Positions 27,155-36,151 of a stretch of 57,067 nt of DNA are shown one piece after another. The number at the start of each line of letters is the position of its first letter. Position 1 is the stretch's first letter. The notes under the pieces were generated by a model. The model was not told the DNA's origin. It saw only the letters and a list, made by a program, of their open reading frames with translations, and ran no database searches. A program made the position numbers and the translations under genes. This DNA is from Clostridiales bacterium (lineage in GTDB: Bacteria; Bacillota; Clostridia; Lachnospirales; Lachnospiraceae): the NCBI GenBank assembly GCA_020860565.1, contig JAJBUA010000050.1:1-57067 (forward strand), read 5' to 3'.

Positions 27155-27342
27155 CTTACTTGATTATCGAGCAGGAAATCCTTTCCTGCTCGCCGCGCAG
27201 GCCGGGTGCGGCAGGATGCCGCCAAATTCTACCCGGCCCTGTGCACTGTGATCAAGTATGAGGCGAATTTTTTTGCCTCATACTCGCCGCGCGGGCCGGG
27301 TGCGGCAGGATGCCGCCAAATTCCCTACCCGGCCCTGTGCAT
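27155..27342 (-). repeat. Tandem REP-like hairpin repeat, two full copies
   Basis: Two units of about 95 bp lie between acpP and rnc. The constant part covers 27189-27245 and 27283-27341: nested stems GGCCGGGT/ACCCGGCC and GCGGCA/TGCCGC, ending in CTGTGCA. Each is joined to a private hairpin whose sequence differs between copies: GAGCAGGAAA/TTTCCTGCTC (27169-27191) and AGTATGAGGC/GCCTCATACT (27255-27284). The shared head on the minus strand is TGCACAGGGCCGGGTA. It looks like a REP/BIME-type element; no transposase is seen. Confidence 0.85.
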
Positions 27343-27343
27343 A

Positions 27344-27378
27344 TAAAACAGCCGGCGAAGTTAACCTTACACCGGCTT
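27344..27378 (-). terminator. Terminator after acpP
   Basis: Minus strand: AGCCGG (27377-27372) pairs with CCGGCT (27355-27350), then TGTTTTATATG. The REP-like repeat starts directly at its tail. Confidence 0.65.
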
Positions 27379-27392
27379 ATGCAGGATCTAAC

Positions 27393-27623
27393 TTAATTCA
27401 ATGCGTTTTTAATCTGCTCTACTGCATCTCCGACGGTTACGATCTTTTCAGCCGCTTCATTGGGAATCTCGATGTCAAATTCTTCTTCAATTCCCATAAT
27501 AATCTGGAAAATGTCCAGTGAGTCCGCTCCCAGATCCTCCACAAATGAAGTTTCCAGCGTGATTTCCTCCGTCCCTACATTCAGTACCTCCGCAATGATA
27601 CCCTGTAATTTCTCAAACTCCAT
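27393..27623 (-). CDS. acpP: Acyl carrier protein
   Basis: The 76-residue acidic carrier of fatty-acid synthesis has the phosphopantetheine serine Ser35 in GADSLD. The start is set by GGAGGGA: the first in-frame ATG (27629) almost touches that site, while the ATG used is six bases further on. It follows plsX by 22 bases. No fab genes follow; a repeat and rnc do. Confidence 0.95.
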   Translation of the reverse strand: MEFEKLQGIIAEVLNVGTEEITLETSFVEDLGADSLDIFQIIMGIEEEFDIEIPNEAAEKIVTVGDAVEQIKNALN

Positions 27624-27645
27624 GATCATTCCCTCCTGCTATCTT

Positions 27646-28662
27646 TTATTCCTGATTTTCCTGTTCTTCGGCTTCCAGGCATTCCTTAATTTTCTCATTA
27701 ATTTTCTGCTCTTTAAAAGTCAGACACTGAAGAATGGAATTATGAATCTCTGTTCTTTTCGCACTTCCATGTGTTTTTACTACCAGTCCCTTTAAACCGA
27801 GCATCGGAGCTCCTCCATAACGGCTGGCGTCAAAATCCTTCAGAGTCTTTTTCAGCGCCGGCAGAATCAGCACGGCTCCCAGCTTGCTGCGAAGACTGCT
27901 CATCAGTCCTTTTTTCATGACGCTGTAAAGCATGGCTGCTGTTCCTTCGTACATTTTTAAAACAACATTGCCGGTAAATGCATCACAGACAACCACATCC
28001 GTACCGCCCTTTGGGATATCGCGTGCTTCCACGCTCCCGACAAAACGGATATTTCTACATGCTTTCAGCAGAGGAAAGGTTTCCTGTACAAGCGCGTTGC
28101 CCTTTTCCTCTTCTGCGCCGATATTGACAATACCAACGCTCGGTTTCTCTATACCTATTACATGTTCCATGTAAATAGAACCCATCTGCGAAAACTGTAC
28201 AAGCATGGATGGCCGGGGGTCAACACTCGCTCCGCAGTCAAGCAGCAGAGAAACGCCCTGTTCCGTAGGAATCAGTGCTCCAAACGGAGGTCTTTCGACT
28301 CCTTTAATCCTGCCGATAATAATCTGGCCTCCAGCCAGAATCGCACCGGAATTGCCGGCGGACACAAACGCGTCAGCCTCTCCGTTTTTTACAAGCTTTA
28401 ACCCTACAACCATGGAGGAATCCTTCTTCTCCCTGATTGCTTTGACCGGATGTTCGGAAGTGGCAATCACCTCTGATGCGGGTACTACCTGGATCTGCTC
28501 CTTTGGATAAGTATGTTTTTTTAATTCGGCGTTCACCTCGTCTTCCCTGCCGACAACCATGACCAGAATATCCTTCCGTTCTCTGACTGCCGTTACGGCA
28601 CCTTCTATAATCTCGGCCGGGGCGTTATCTCCTCCCATCGCATCCAGCGCAACTTTTATCAT
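27646..28662 (-). CDS. plsX: Phosphate acyltransferase PlsX
   Basis: The 338-residue soluble enzyme makes acyl-phosphate from acyl-ACP for phospholipid synthesis. The N-terminus IKVALDAMGGDNAP is diagnostic, and GNSGAILAGG and CDAFTGNVVLK are conserved. The start follows GGAGGATGAC; 51 further in-frame codons upstream cross the promoter and are rejected. It pairs with acpP downstream; rpmF and DUF177, its usual upstream partners, are 12-15 kb away. Confidence 0.96.
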   Translation of the reverse strand: MIKVALDAMGGDNAPAEIIEGAVTAVRERKDILVMVVGREDEVNAELKKHTYPKEQIQVVPASEVIATSEHPVKAIREKKDSSMVVGLKLVKNGEADAFVSAGNSGAILAGGQIIIGRIKGVERPPFGALIPTEQGVSLLLDCGASVDPRPSMLVQFSQMGSIYMEHVIGIEKPSVGIVNIGAEEEKGNALVQETFPLLKACRNIRFVGSVEARDIPKGGTDVVVCDAFTGNVVLKMYEGTAAMLYSVMKKGLMSSLRSKLGAVLILPALKKTLKDFDASRYGGAPMLGLKGLVVKTHGSAKRTEIHNSILQCLTFKEQKINEKIKECLEAEEQENQE

Positions 28663-28702
28663 CTTGTCATCCTCCGCATCATCTGATGGTAGTGTTCTCC
28701 AT

Positions 28703-28739
28703 TCGATAATACTATACTCGATAATGTTTTCAAAATCAA
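28703..28739 (-). promoter_or_regulatory. Promoter of plsX-acpP with overlapping palindrome
   Basis: Minus strand: TTGATT at 28739-28734, 17-base spacer, TATAGT at 28716-28711. An imperfect palindrome with TCGA ends (28703-28721) covers the -10 region and could be an operator. It does not match the FapR consensus. Confidence 0.45.
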
Positions 28740-28742
28740 TAT

Positions 28743-28776
28743 AAAAAAAGAAAAACGGCTCCTGACGAACCGCTTT
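28743..28776 (-). terminator. Terminator after the glycerophosphodiesterase gene
   Basis: Minus strand AAAAGCGGTTC pairs with GAGCCGTTTTT (one G-U pair, one mismatch), followed by CTTTTTTT. Confidence 0.75.
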
Positions 28777-28784
28777 TCCTTTTT

Positions 28785-29513
28785 TTAAAAACCGCCTTTT
28801 AAAAACCGTCTGCATGCGCCCGGGAAATTTGTGATTACTCCGTCGATTCCCCAGCGTTCCATCCGTTCCAGATCATCCATGGTATTGACTGTCCATACAT
28901 TCAGAGGGATTTCGTATTTCCGGCAATTATCAACCGCGGATTGGGACAACGTCCTGCAGTCCGGATGATAGTATTGAATATCATATTTCTTACAATAATA
29001 ACCCGGATTGCCAAAATCAAGTTTTTCCGTCAGTGCCCCACAGGGAATTTCGGGTGCCAGTTTCCGCAGTGTCATCACCGAAAGATGATTAAAGGACGAA
29101 AATATAACCCGCTCTTCAAGATCATACCTGCGAACGAGTTCCAGAGTTTTTTCCTCCAGTCCCTCATAATAATACACGCCTGATTTAATCTCAATATTTG
29201 TGATGATATCAAAATCCTTTACCCAGTTACAATATTCGTCAAGGGAAGGAATCGGCTGAAATCCAAACGCGTTTCCTTTCACCATTCCTGCATTCAGTTT
29301 TTTGCATTCTTCCAGAGTCTTTTCCCGGATCGGGCCGGTTCCGTCTGTCATACGATCTACTGTTTCGTCATGAACGATGACAACTTCTCCGTCTTTTGTC
29401 AGCTGAACATCCAGTTCAATGCCGTCACAGCCCGCTTCTACCGCTTTTTCAAAAGCAAGCATGGTATTTTCCGGATACCTGCCACTGTATCCTCTGTGTC
29501 CATAAATTTTCAT
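28785..29513 (-). CDS. Glycerophosphodiester phosphodiesterase
   Basis: The 242-residue GDPD enzyme hydrolyses glycerophosphodiesters to glycerol-3-phosphate and an alcohol. Motifs are GHRGYSGRYPENT (catalytic His), EAGCDGIELDVQLTKDGEVVI with metal ligands, and HDETVDRMTDGTG. It has no signal peptide, so it is cytoplasmic. An upstream GTG (29531) is an alternative start with no ribosome site. Its product could feed the glpA-like dehydrogenase at 38 kb, though the operons are separate. Confidence 0.9.
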   Translation of the reverse strand: MKIYGHRGYSGRYPENTMLAFEKAVEAGCDGIELDVQLTKDGEVVIVHDETVDRMTDGTGPIREKTLEECKKLNAGMVKGNAFGFQPIPSLDEYCNWVKDFDIITNIEIKSGVYYYEGLEEKTLELVRRYDLEERVIFSSFNHLSVMTLRKLAPEIPCGALTEKLDFGNPGYYCKKYDIQYYHPDCRTLSQSAVDNCRKYEIPLNVWTVNTMDDLERMERWGIDGVITNFPGACRRFLKGGF

Positions 29514-29569
29514 AATTAATGCTGTCTCCACAAATAAAATTGTTATAATATAAATTTTTTATCGCACAT

Positions 29570-29598
29570 CATAGGACCGGCTGCAAACCGGTCCTATG
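29570..29598 (-). terminator. Hairpin after the opp operon
   Basis: CATAGGACCGG (29570-29580) pairs perfectly with CCGGTCCTATG (29588-29598). It lies 40 bases after oppF. No T-tract follows directly, so it may be a 3'-end stabiliser. Confidence 0.6.
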
Positions 29599-29640
29599 AC
29601 GACATTTCTGATTCCGTTTTCAATGGTTAATAAACCTTTT

Positions 29641-30594
29641 CTACACACAGCTGCATGCAACAAAATGTGACGGTTCAATCTCACGCAGATGCGGATTGCC
29701 GTTTTTGCAGCATTCCTGCGCGCATTCACATCTTTTCCGGAACCGACATTCATCCGGCAGATTGACCGGAGAAGTAATTTCTCCGCGAATCAGCTGGCGT
29801 TTTGGCTTTTCTTTTCCCACGACAGGAAGTGGAATCGCGGATAACAGTGCTTTGGTATAGGGATGCACCGGATTCTGGAACAACAGATCCGAAGGAGCCT
29901 TCTCGACCATCTGCCCCAGATACATCACCGCGATATCGTCTGAGAAATACTTAACCACGGAAAGATCATGAGTAATAAAGATATAAGTAAGCCCCATGTC
30001 CTGCTGCAGCTGCTTTAACAGATTCAGAATCTGCGCCTGAATTGACACATCCAGAGCCGATACCGGTTCATCACAGACAATCAGCTTGGGCTGTACAGCC
30101 AGTGCACGGGCAATACCGATTCGCTGACGTCTTCCTCCGTCCAGCTCATGCGGATACACATTGATATATCGCTCCGCAAGGCCGACCGTCTCCATTAATT
30201 CCAGCGTACGTTTCTCAATGTCCTTTTTGTTTTTCAAAAGCTTATGCTCAATAATCGGCTCACTGATCAGCTGCATAACCGTCTGTCTTGGATCCAGGGA
30301 AGAAAACGGATCCTGAAACACCATCTGCATTTCCTGCCGCAAAGGTCTCATTTGCTTGCGGGTATAACCAGTGATATCCTGGCCGTCAAAGATCACCTTG
30401 CCGGAGGTCGGTTCAATGAGTTTTAAAATCGTGCGTCCGGTCGTGGATTTTCCACATCCGGATTCTCCAACGATACCCAGCGTCTTTCCCCGCTCGATGG
30501 TAAAGCTGACGCCATCCACTGCGTGAAGCTGACCGCCTGGTGTATTAAAAAACTTAGTCAGGTTCTGAACCTCAAGAATTGTATTATTGGCCAT
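29641..30594 (-). CDS. oppF: Peptide ABC transporter ATP-binding protein OppF
   Basis: The 317-residue ATPase has Walker [14 protein letters not shown], Walker [12 protein letters not shown] and a C-terminal oligopeptide-transporter tail with several cysteines ([14 protein letters not shown]), a region that binds an Fe-S cluster in some Opp/Dpp ATPases. The signature reads LDGGRRQR where LSGGQ/GGRRQR is usual. Fifth gene of oppABCDF; the start overlaps oppD by 11 bases. Confidence 0.93.
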   Translation of the reverse strand: MANNTILEVQNLTKFFNTPGGQLHAVDGVSFTIERGKTLGIVGESGCGKSTTGRTILKLIEPTSGKVIFDGQDITGYTRKQMRPLRQEMQMVFQDPFSSLDPRQTVMQLISEPIIEHKLLKNKKDIEKRTLELMETVGLAERYINVYPHELDGGRRQRIGIARALAVQPKLIVCDEPVSALDVSIQAQILNLLKQLQQDMGLTYIFITHDLSVVKYFSDDIAVMYLGQMVEKAPSDLLFQNPVHPYTKALLSAIPLPVVGKEKPKRQLIRGEITSPVNLPDECRFRKRCECAQECCKNGNPHLREIEPSHFVACSCV

Positions 30595-31597
30595 TCCGAT
30601 TCCTCCCTAAGGTAAACTTCGGATCTTCATAGGCACGACAGGCAACAAAATGTGTCTCGCTCCCTTCCACTGATTCCAGCTTCGGAATCTGCTGCGAACA
30701 GGCTTCCGTCGCGTATGGGCATCTTGGTGAGAACGCACATCCCGGAGGCAGTTCCGAAGGATCCGGCATCAGACCCTGGATCGGAACCAGCATCTCCCCG
30801 CGTTCTTTTAAATTCGGCAGGGACTCAAAGAGACCTTCCGTGTAAGGATGACGCATATGATTAAACACATCATCTGCCGTTCCCTTTTCCACGATCCGGC
30901 CTGCATACATGACGGCGACATCCTCACACACTTCCGCCACCACTCCCAGATCATGAGTGATCAGAAGCATGGACATTTCCTTCTGTGAGATCAATTCCTT
31001 CATCAGTTCCAGGACCTGAGCCTGAATGGTTACGTCAAGCGCCGTGGTCGGTTCATCCGCAATCAGCAGCTTGGGGTTGCAGGTAAGCGCAATCGCGATG
31101 ACAACTCGCTGCTTCATTCCCCCGGAAAACTGATGAGGATAATCAGTCGCTCTGGTTTCCGCGATACCGACCATCTTCAGCATTTCTTTTGCCTTTTCAA
31201 ACGCATCCTTTTTGGAAATATGCTGATGAAGCTCGATGCTTTCAGCGATCTGATCCCCTACTGTCATAACCGGATTCAGAGCAGTCATCGGATCCTGAAA
31301 AATCATCGCGACCTCATTGCCCCGCATTTTCTGCAGCTCCTCCGATGACATTTCCAGAACATTCATGCCATCCAGATAAATCTCACCCTGCTTGATCACT
31401 CCAGGAGGATTCGGAACCAGATTCAGGATGGAAAGCGCCGTCGTTGTCTTGCCGGCTCCGGTCTCGCCCACCAGACCAAGCGTCCGCTTTTTGCCAATGG
31501 AAATATCAATGCCATTGACCGCATGAACATCCGCGTCGTCGGTTTCATAATGTACTACCAGATCTTTTATCTTCAATACCAACTCTTGCTCAGCCAT
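30584..31597 (-). CDS. oppD: Peptide ABC transporter ATP-binding protein OppD
   Basis: The 337-residue ATPase has Walker [14 protein letters not shown], signature FSGGMKQR and Walker [15 protein letters not shown]. The C-terminal cysteines [14 protein letters not shown] match the Opp family tail. An upstream GTG (31606) almost touches AGGGGG, so the ATG eight bases past it is preferred. Pairs with OppF to power the importer. Confidence 0.94.
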   Translation of the reverse strand: MAEQELVLKIKDLVVHYETDDADVHAVNGIDISIGKKRTLGLVGETGAGKTTTALSILNLVPNPPGVIKQGEIYLDGMNVLEMSSEELQKMRGNEVAMIFQDPMTALNPVMTVGDQIAESIELHQHISKKDAFEKAKEMLKMVGIAETRATDYPHQFSGGMKQRVVIAIALTCNPKLLIADEPTTALDVTIQAQVLELMKELISQKEMSMLLITHDLGVVAEVCEDVAVMYAGRIVEKGTADDVFNHMRHPYTEGLFESLPNLKERGEMLVPIQGLMPDPSELPPGCAFSPRCPYATEACSQQIPKLESVEGSETHFVACRAYEDPKFTLGRNRNGQ

Positions 31598-31609
31598 ATG
31601 ATTCACCCC

Positions 31610-32488
31610 CTATTTCTTCATCTTGGGATCCAGCGCGTCCCGCAGTCCATCTCCCAGCAGGTTCAGTGCAAGAACTGTAAACATGATCGCCAGACCGGGA
31701 ATAACACACATATAGCTTGCATCCCGGATATGACCTCTTCCTGCTGACAGAAGCGCGCCCCACTCCGGAGCCGGAGCCGGAACACCGATTCCAAGAAAGC
31801 TCAGGGAAGAAGCAGAAATAATCGTAGAACCGATCAGAAGAGTAATCTGGACGATGATCGGCGACAAACAGTTCGGAAGGATATGCTTCGCAATAATCTT
31901 CCATGTCGGGAGGCCCATCGCATACGATGACTCCACATATTCCTGATCACGGATTGTCATAACCGATGCACGGACAATTCGTGAAAAACTGCTTGCGCAG
32001 GAAAATGCCAGCGCAATCATCAGATTTACCGTACTTGTTCCCAGAAGTGACACAATTACAACCGCCGTCAGGATATTCGGTATGGAATAAAAAATATCAA
32101 TCGCTCGCATAATCAGGGAATCAACCGGTCCCCCGTAGAAGCCTGCCAGCGATCCCAGAACCGTACCGACCACCAGACCGATTGTTACGGATCCCACACC
32201 AATCGCAAGAGAATATCGGGCTCCGTAAATGACTCTCGCAAACAAATCACGCCCATACTCATCGGTTCCAAACCAGTGTGTGGCACAGGGTCCCATCAGA
32301 CGGTCCGACATGTTCTGACCGATTACGTCAGTCTCATAATTGAAAATAAACGGACTGAGAAGCGCTGCGAGGATCAGAAAAATGAGAAATCCCATACCGA
32401 TCATGGCGCCTTTATTTTTAACCAGTCGTCTCCATGTTTCCTGAAAAAGAGTGCGGCTCTTTACATGCTTCGTAGAATAACTATCCAT
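31610..32488 (-). CDS. oppC: Peptide ABC transporter permease OppC
   Basis: The 292-residue permease has an N-terminal cytoplasmic segment, about six helices, and the coupling motif EYVESSYAMGLPTWKIIAKH. The start follows AAGGGGTG; an 18-codon longer frame enters oppB and is rejected. Four bases after oppB. OppC with OppB forms the channel. Confidence 0.93.
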   Translation of the reverse strand: MDSYSTKHVKSRTLFQETWRRLVKNKGAMIGMGFLIFLILAALLSPFIFNYETDVIGQNMSDRLMGPCATHWFGTDEYGRDLFARVIYGARYSLAIGVGSVTIGLVVGTVLGSLAGFYGGPVDSLIMRAIDIFYSIPNILTAVVIVSLLGTSTVNLMIALAFSCASSFSRIVRASVMTIRDQEYVESSYAMGLPTWKIIAKHILPNCLSPIIVQITLLIGSTIISASSLSFLGIGVPAPAPEWGALLSAGRGHIRDASYMCVIPGLAIMFTVLALNLLGDGLRDALDPKMKK

Positions 32489-32492
32489 CTCA

Positions 32493-33428
32493 TCACCCCT
32501 TCTTACTGTACTGTGCTTTAATACGGGGATCAAAGAACGCATAAATCAGATCAACAACCAGATTAATGATACACATCAGGATCGAACACATGATAATCGA
32601 ACCGGTAACCATCGGTGTATCTCTTTTCGTAATGGAATCATATACGAGACGGCCAATTCCCGGCCAGGAGAATACTGTCTCCGCCAGAACAGAACCGGTA
32701 ATTACCAGCGACATCTGCAGGCCAATGGCTGTAATGATCGGAATCAGTGCGTTTTTCAGGCCATGTCTGAAAATCACCTGCTTCTCTGAGCATCCTTTTG
32801 CCCTGGCTGTCGTCATATAATCCTGACGAAGTACATCCAGCATGGACGAACGGGTTGTCCGGGTAATCAGTGCTGCCAGTCCGAATCCTACCGTTACAGC
32901 CGGCAGGATAATGCTGGTCGGCCCCGTTTTTCCTCCCGTCGGAAGTAGTCCGAGGTAAAGAGAAAAGATCAGAATCAGCATCAGTCCCAGCCAGAAGTTT
33001 GGCATTGACGTGCCGAACAGGGCAAATATCATTCCTGCCGTATCTTTCCATGTGTTCTGATGAATCGCAGTATAAATTCCCAGCGGCAGTGAAACAATTA
33101 CCGCAATCAGGACCGCCGCTCCTCCAAGCATCAGCGTATTGGGAAGTCTTTCCATAAAGGTTTTAAACACATCCTTGTTCGTCACATAGGATTTTCCCAT
33201 ATCGCCCGTGAGCATCCCTTTCATATAGTTTAAGTACTGCACCAGAAACGGATCATTCAGGCCCAGCTCCTCACGGATCTGCTCAATCTGTTCCGGTTTT
33301 GCGTTGTCTCCGGCAATCATCAGAGCCGGATCTCCGCCCGTAAGGCTCATTGCCCAGTAAATCAGAAATGATGTAACCAGAATTACCGGAATCAACATCA
33401 CCAGGCGCTTAGCTATGTATTTAATCAT
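32493..33428 (-). CDS. oppB: Peptide ABC transporter permease OppB
   Basis: The 311-residue permease has the family start IAKRLVMLIPVILVTSFLIY, five or six further helices, and the coupling motif DYMTTARAKGCSEKQVIFRH. The start follows AAGGAGTG. A long GC-rich hairpin separates it from oppA, which should favour high OppA relative to the membrane parts. Confidence 0.94.
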   Translation of the reverse strand: MIKYIAKRLVMLIPVILVTSFLIYWAMSLTGGDPALMIAGDNAKPEQIEQIREELGLNDPFLVQYLNYMKGMLTGDMGKSYVTNKDVFKTFMERLPNTLMLGGAAVLIAVIVSLPLGIYTAIHQNTWKDTAGMIFALFGTSMPNFWLGLMLILIFSLYLGLLPTGGKTGPTSIILPAVTVGFGLAALITRTTRSSMLDVLRQDYMTTARAKGCSEKQVIFRHGLKNALIPIITAIGLQMSLVITGSVLAETVFSWPGIGRLVYDSITKRDTPMVTGSIIMCSILMCIINLVVDLIYAFFDPRIKAQYSKKG

Positions 33429-33527
33429 ACTTGAGCACTCCTTTTCACCGCAGTATACCAAAGAATCTTATTGTTCCCCTTCTCCCACGGCATTCTAACT
33501 GTCAGTATCTCCTCTGCGTAACCACAC

Positions 33528-33564
33528 TGCCGGGAAGGGAGAACGCTCTCTCCCCTCCCTGGCA
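33528..33564 (-). terminator. oppA-oppB intercistronic hairpin
   Basis: TGCCGGGAAGGGAGA (33528-33542) pairs with TCTCCCCTCCCTGGCA (33549-33564) with minor bulges. No T-tract follows, so it is probably a partial terminator or mRNA stabiliser that sets higher oppA expression. Confidence 0.7.
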
Positions 33565-33591
33565 GGAATGATCACCGGATCGTTATTGTCG

Positions 33592-35217
33592 TTATTCTGC
33601 GATATAAGCGTGACTCCAGTTATGGTTGCCGCCTCCATAGAAGTACTGGCCACGAAGATTCTTATTGTAGGCAATTACAAGGTTCGCAATATACAGCGGA
33701 ACCTGCGGGCAGGCATCCACCAGGTATTCCTGCAGTTCCTGAGCGGTCTGCAGACGGACATCCTGATCCTTCTCAGTCGCAACGATATCGATCATTTCAT
33801 CTGCCTTCGAATCTGCATAATGATGATAGTTGGAACCGGAACCGGTATAGAACAGATCACGATATACAAAGTCAACCTTGGAGTCCTCATTCCATCTCCA
33901 CAGGAACAGCTCCTGAGTGCCATCTACACAGGCAGACTTAAGAGTCGCAGTCTCCATCGGCTCCAGCGTTACTTCAATCCCGATATCAGCAAGATTTGCC
34001 TGAATAACCGTCGCGATCTGCTCGTAAGGAGTGCCGCTTGCGTAGGAAAGAGTTGTGGAAATACCGCCATCCGGATAACCGGCCTCTGCCATCAGAGATT
34101 TTGCGCGGTCCAGATCGTAATCAAATCCTTCCATGTCATCATAGAAGCCCCAGAGGCCACGGTTAAGAATCGTTGTCTGAAGTGTACCCTTGCCGTAAAC
34201 AGCCGCCTCAAGAACCGCGTCACGGTCGATCGCGCAGGCAACTGCCTGTCTTAAGGTCTGATTGTCCCACGGATCCTTGCTTACATTGAATGCGAAATAG
34301 AACAATCTCGTACCGGTCTGTTCATAAACTTCGATATTGTCGTCATCTTCCAGATACTGCAGCTCGTTGATCGGCGGGTTGATGCAGACATCAATCTCTC
34401 CGGTCTGAAGCGCCATTACACGGGAAGAAGCCTCGATATAAGGACGGAACTCAATGATTTTCGCCGGGCCGGCAGCAAAATTATCATCCTCCGGAAGATC
34501 ATTGCCCCAGTAATCCTCAACCTTTACCAGACGGCAATACTCGCCGTCAATCCACTCGTCAAATTTATACGGGCCTGTTCCGATATAGTAGGGATCCTCC
34601 ACGCCGTCATCATAAGCCTTCTTCGACTGGATCGACAGCGGTACGGATGCCAGCGACTGTACAAACTCGTTGCTGTAGCTTTCGATCTCGATTTCTACTG
34701 TATGATCATCCACCACATTACAGCTAACATATCCGGCAAGTGCAGAAGCTACGACATTTTCCATTGCCATATCCAGTGTGAATTTGACGTCTTCCGCCGT
34801 CATCGGTGTCTGTTCTCCGTCATTAAAATATACGTCATCGCGAAGATGCATCGTGATATGAGTGTCATCACTGAATTCCCAGTCAGTGGCAAGTCCCGGG
34901 ACAAAACGATCATCGCCGGCAGAGCCGTTATTGAAAAACACCAGTGTCTGATGGGTATTTTTCAGAATAACGTTGTTCGCTGCGTCCTGCTGTTTCTGGA
35001 GATCCAGATTGTTAATGTCCGCGTCAGTACCGATGATCAGAGTCTCTTTTGCTCCGGTCGCCTCAGTGCTTTCTCCCGCTGATGCCGCAGCTTCCGATGA
35101 TCCGCCCGAGCTGCTCCCGGAACTGCCCGAACCTGAGGAACTGCTTCCGCCGCCGCAGCCGGCAAGAGAAGTGACAAGCATCACTGCCGCCAGTGCCAAT
35201 ACCATTTTTTTCTTCAT
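33592..35217 (-). CDS. oppA: Peptide ABC transporter substrate-binding lipoprotein OppA
   Basis: The 541-residue SBP family 5 lipoprotein has a signal peptide with lipobox TSLAGC, then a low-complexity Gly/Ser linker of about 25 residues before the fold. ETLIIGTDADINNLDLQ begins the mature domain. It delivers peptides to OppBCDF at the cell surface. The start follows GGAGGAAAAAAAC; the 47-codon longer frame lacks signal features and is rejected. First gene of the opp operon. Confidence 0.94.
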   Translation of the reverse strand: MKKKMVLALAAVMLVTSLAGCGGGSSSSGSGSSGSSSGGSSEAAASAGESTEATGAKETLIIGTDADINNLDLQKQQDAANNVILKNTHQTLVFFNNGSAGDDRFVPGLATDWEFSDDTHITMHLRDDVYFNDGEQTPMTAEDVKFTLDMAMENVVASALAGYVSCNVVDDHTVEIEIESYSNEFVQSLASVPLSIQSKKAYDDGVEDPYYIGTGPYKFDEWIDGEYCRLVKVEDYWGNDLPEDDNFAAGPAKIIEFRPYIEASSRVMALQTGEIDVCINPPINELQYLEDDDNIEVYEQTGTRLFYFAFNVSKDPWDNQTLRQAVACAIDRDAVLEAAVYGKGTLQTTILNRGLWGFYDDMEGFDYDLDRAKSLMAEAGYPDGGISTTLSYASGTPYEQIATVIQANLADIGIEVTLEPMETATLKSACVDGTQELFLWRWNEDSKVDFVYRDLFYTGSGSNYHHYADSKADEMIDIVATEKDQDVRLQTAQELQEYLVDACPQVPLYIANLVIAYNKNLRGQYFYGGGNHNWSHAYIAE

Positions 35218-35323
35218 GTTTTTTTCCTCCATTTCTTTTCCGGTTCTGCCCGTGACCGGACAGAAACCGGCAATTAACGTTTTCATCGGATCTGATCCTG
35301 AATCGTCGTAATCTGACATAAAA

Positions 35324-35364
35324 TTTATAGTAAACGACAAATTATTTTTGTCGTTCACTATAAA
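35324..35364 (-). promoter_or_regulatory. 17-bp inverted repeat in the opp leader
   Basis: TTTATAGTAAACGACAA (35324-35340) and TTGTCGTTCACTATAAA (35348-35364) form a 17-bp stem with one mismatch and a 7-base loop. It lies in the 5' leader between the candidate opp promoter and oppA. It could be a DNA operator or an RNA hairpin. Confidence 0.7.
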
Positions 35365-35503
35365 AACGCGAGCGAAACATGCCTACAATGAAACCTGAGT
35401 TTTCATCATTCCGCGGCCGCGTCTCTTCATCTCTTGCGTCTTTTCCGTTATGCTTCTGAATCTTTTCGACGACTCAGAAAATCCTCAACTCAATTGTATC
35501 TCA

Positions 35504-35532
35504 ACTATACCATTCTTTTTTCAATCGCGCAA
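35504..35532 (-). promoter_or_regulatory. Candidate opp operon promoter
   Basis: Minus strand: TTGCGC at 35532-35527, 17-base spacer, TATAGT at 35509-35504. The sequence after it carries GTTGAG repeats. The leader to oppA would be about 280 nt; apart from the hairpin at 35324-35364 nothing else is seen in the 35218-35590 gap. Confidence 0.5.
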
Positions 35533-35590
35533 GGTAGATTTGGCCATAACTGCGCATTTAACCCAAGTTTCATTCAATTAATAAGTAAAT

Positions 35591-36151
35591 TTATACAAAC
35601 CAGAGATCCTGTCTGGTTGTAGAGATCGCGTCGGCTCCGGCGTCAAACGCCTGCATGATCTCTTTTTTATCGGTGATCAGCCCGCTCGCGATGATCGGAA
35701 TATCGGTACATTCACGAATCTGCGCAATCACGGTCGGAATCACGCCAGGCAGAATTTCCAGCATATCCGGTCGATATGCGCTGATCTGTTTCTTTGTTGT
35801 CCCCATCGCCATGGAATCAATCATAAATGCCCGGAGAATCCCCAGCATGCCAAGCTCCGACGCCCGCTTAACCAGCTGTGGTTTTGTGCTGATGATGCCG
35901 TCTGCTCCTGTATTCTGATGAATAAAGTCAATCGAGACCTCCTTGGGAGCAAAACCAAGCACAAGGTCTGCATGGACAATGGCGATTTTATTCTGTTCTT
36001 TTACCTGCCTGACAATCTGAGTGATATTACAGATGTTTCCGTAAAGGATGAAGATGATGCCGCATTCCGACTCAAAAGACCGCTTCAGCCCTTCTTCATC
36101 TTTAACAGCCGCAATTACCGGAGAGTCTTCCAATATCTCAATCGCCTTCAT
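35591..36151 (-). CDS. glpP: Glycerol-3-phosphate responsive antiterminator GlpP
   Basis: The 186-residue protein has the GlpP TIM-barrel-like fold: DSPVIAAVKDEEGLKRS at the start, FILYGNICNI, HADLVLG, GADGIISTKP and PIIASGLITDKKEI. In Bacillus GlpP binds glycerol-3-phosphate and leader mRNA to prevent termination before glpD. Here it closes the glp operon, whose first gene is preceded by a leader terminator. The start overlaps the DUF1667 gene by 14 bases. Confidence 0.93.
   Translation of the reverse strand: MKAIEILEDSPVIAAVKDEEGLKRSFESECGIIFILYGNICNITQIVRQVKEQNKIAIVHADLVLGFAPKEVSIDFIHQNTGADGIISTKPQLVKRASELGMLGILRAFMIDSMAMGTTKKQISAYRPDMLEILPGVIPTVIAQIRECTDIPIIASGLITDKKEIMQAFDAGADAISTTRQDLWFV

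Noticed and set aside
27155-27342. The repeat as a small CRISPR array
   Set aside because: Only two units, a core with nested palindromes, no regular spacers and no cas genes.
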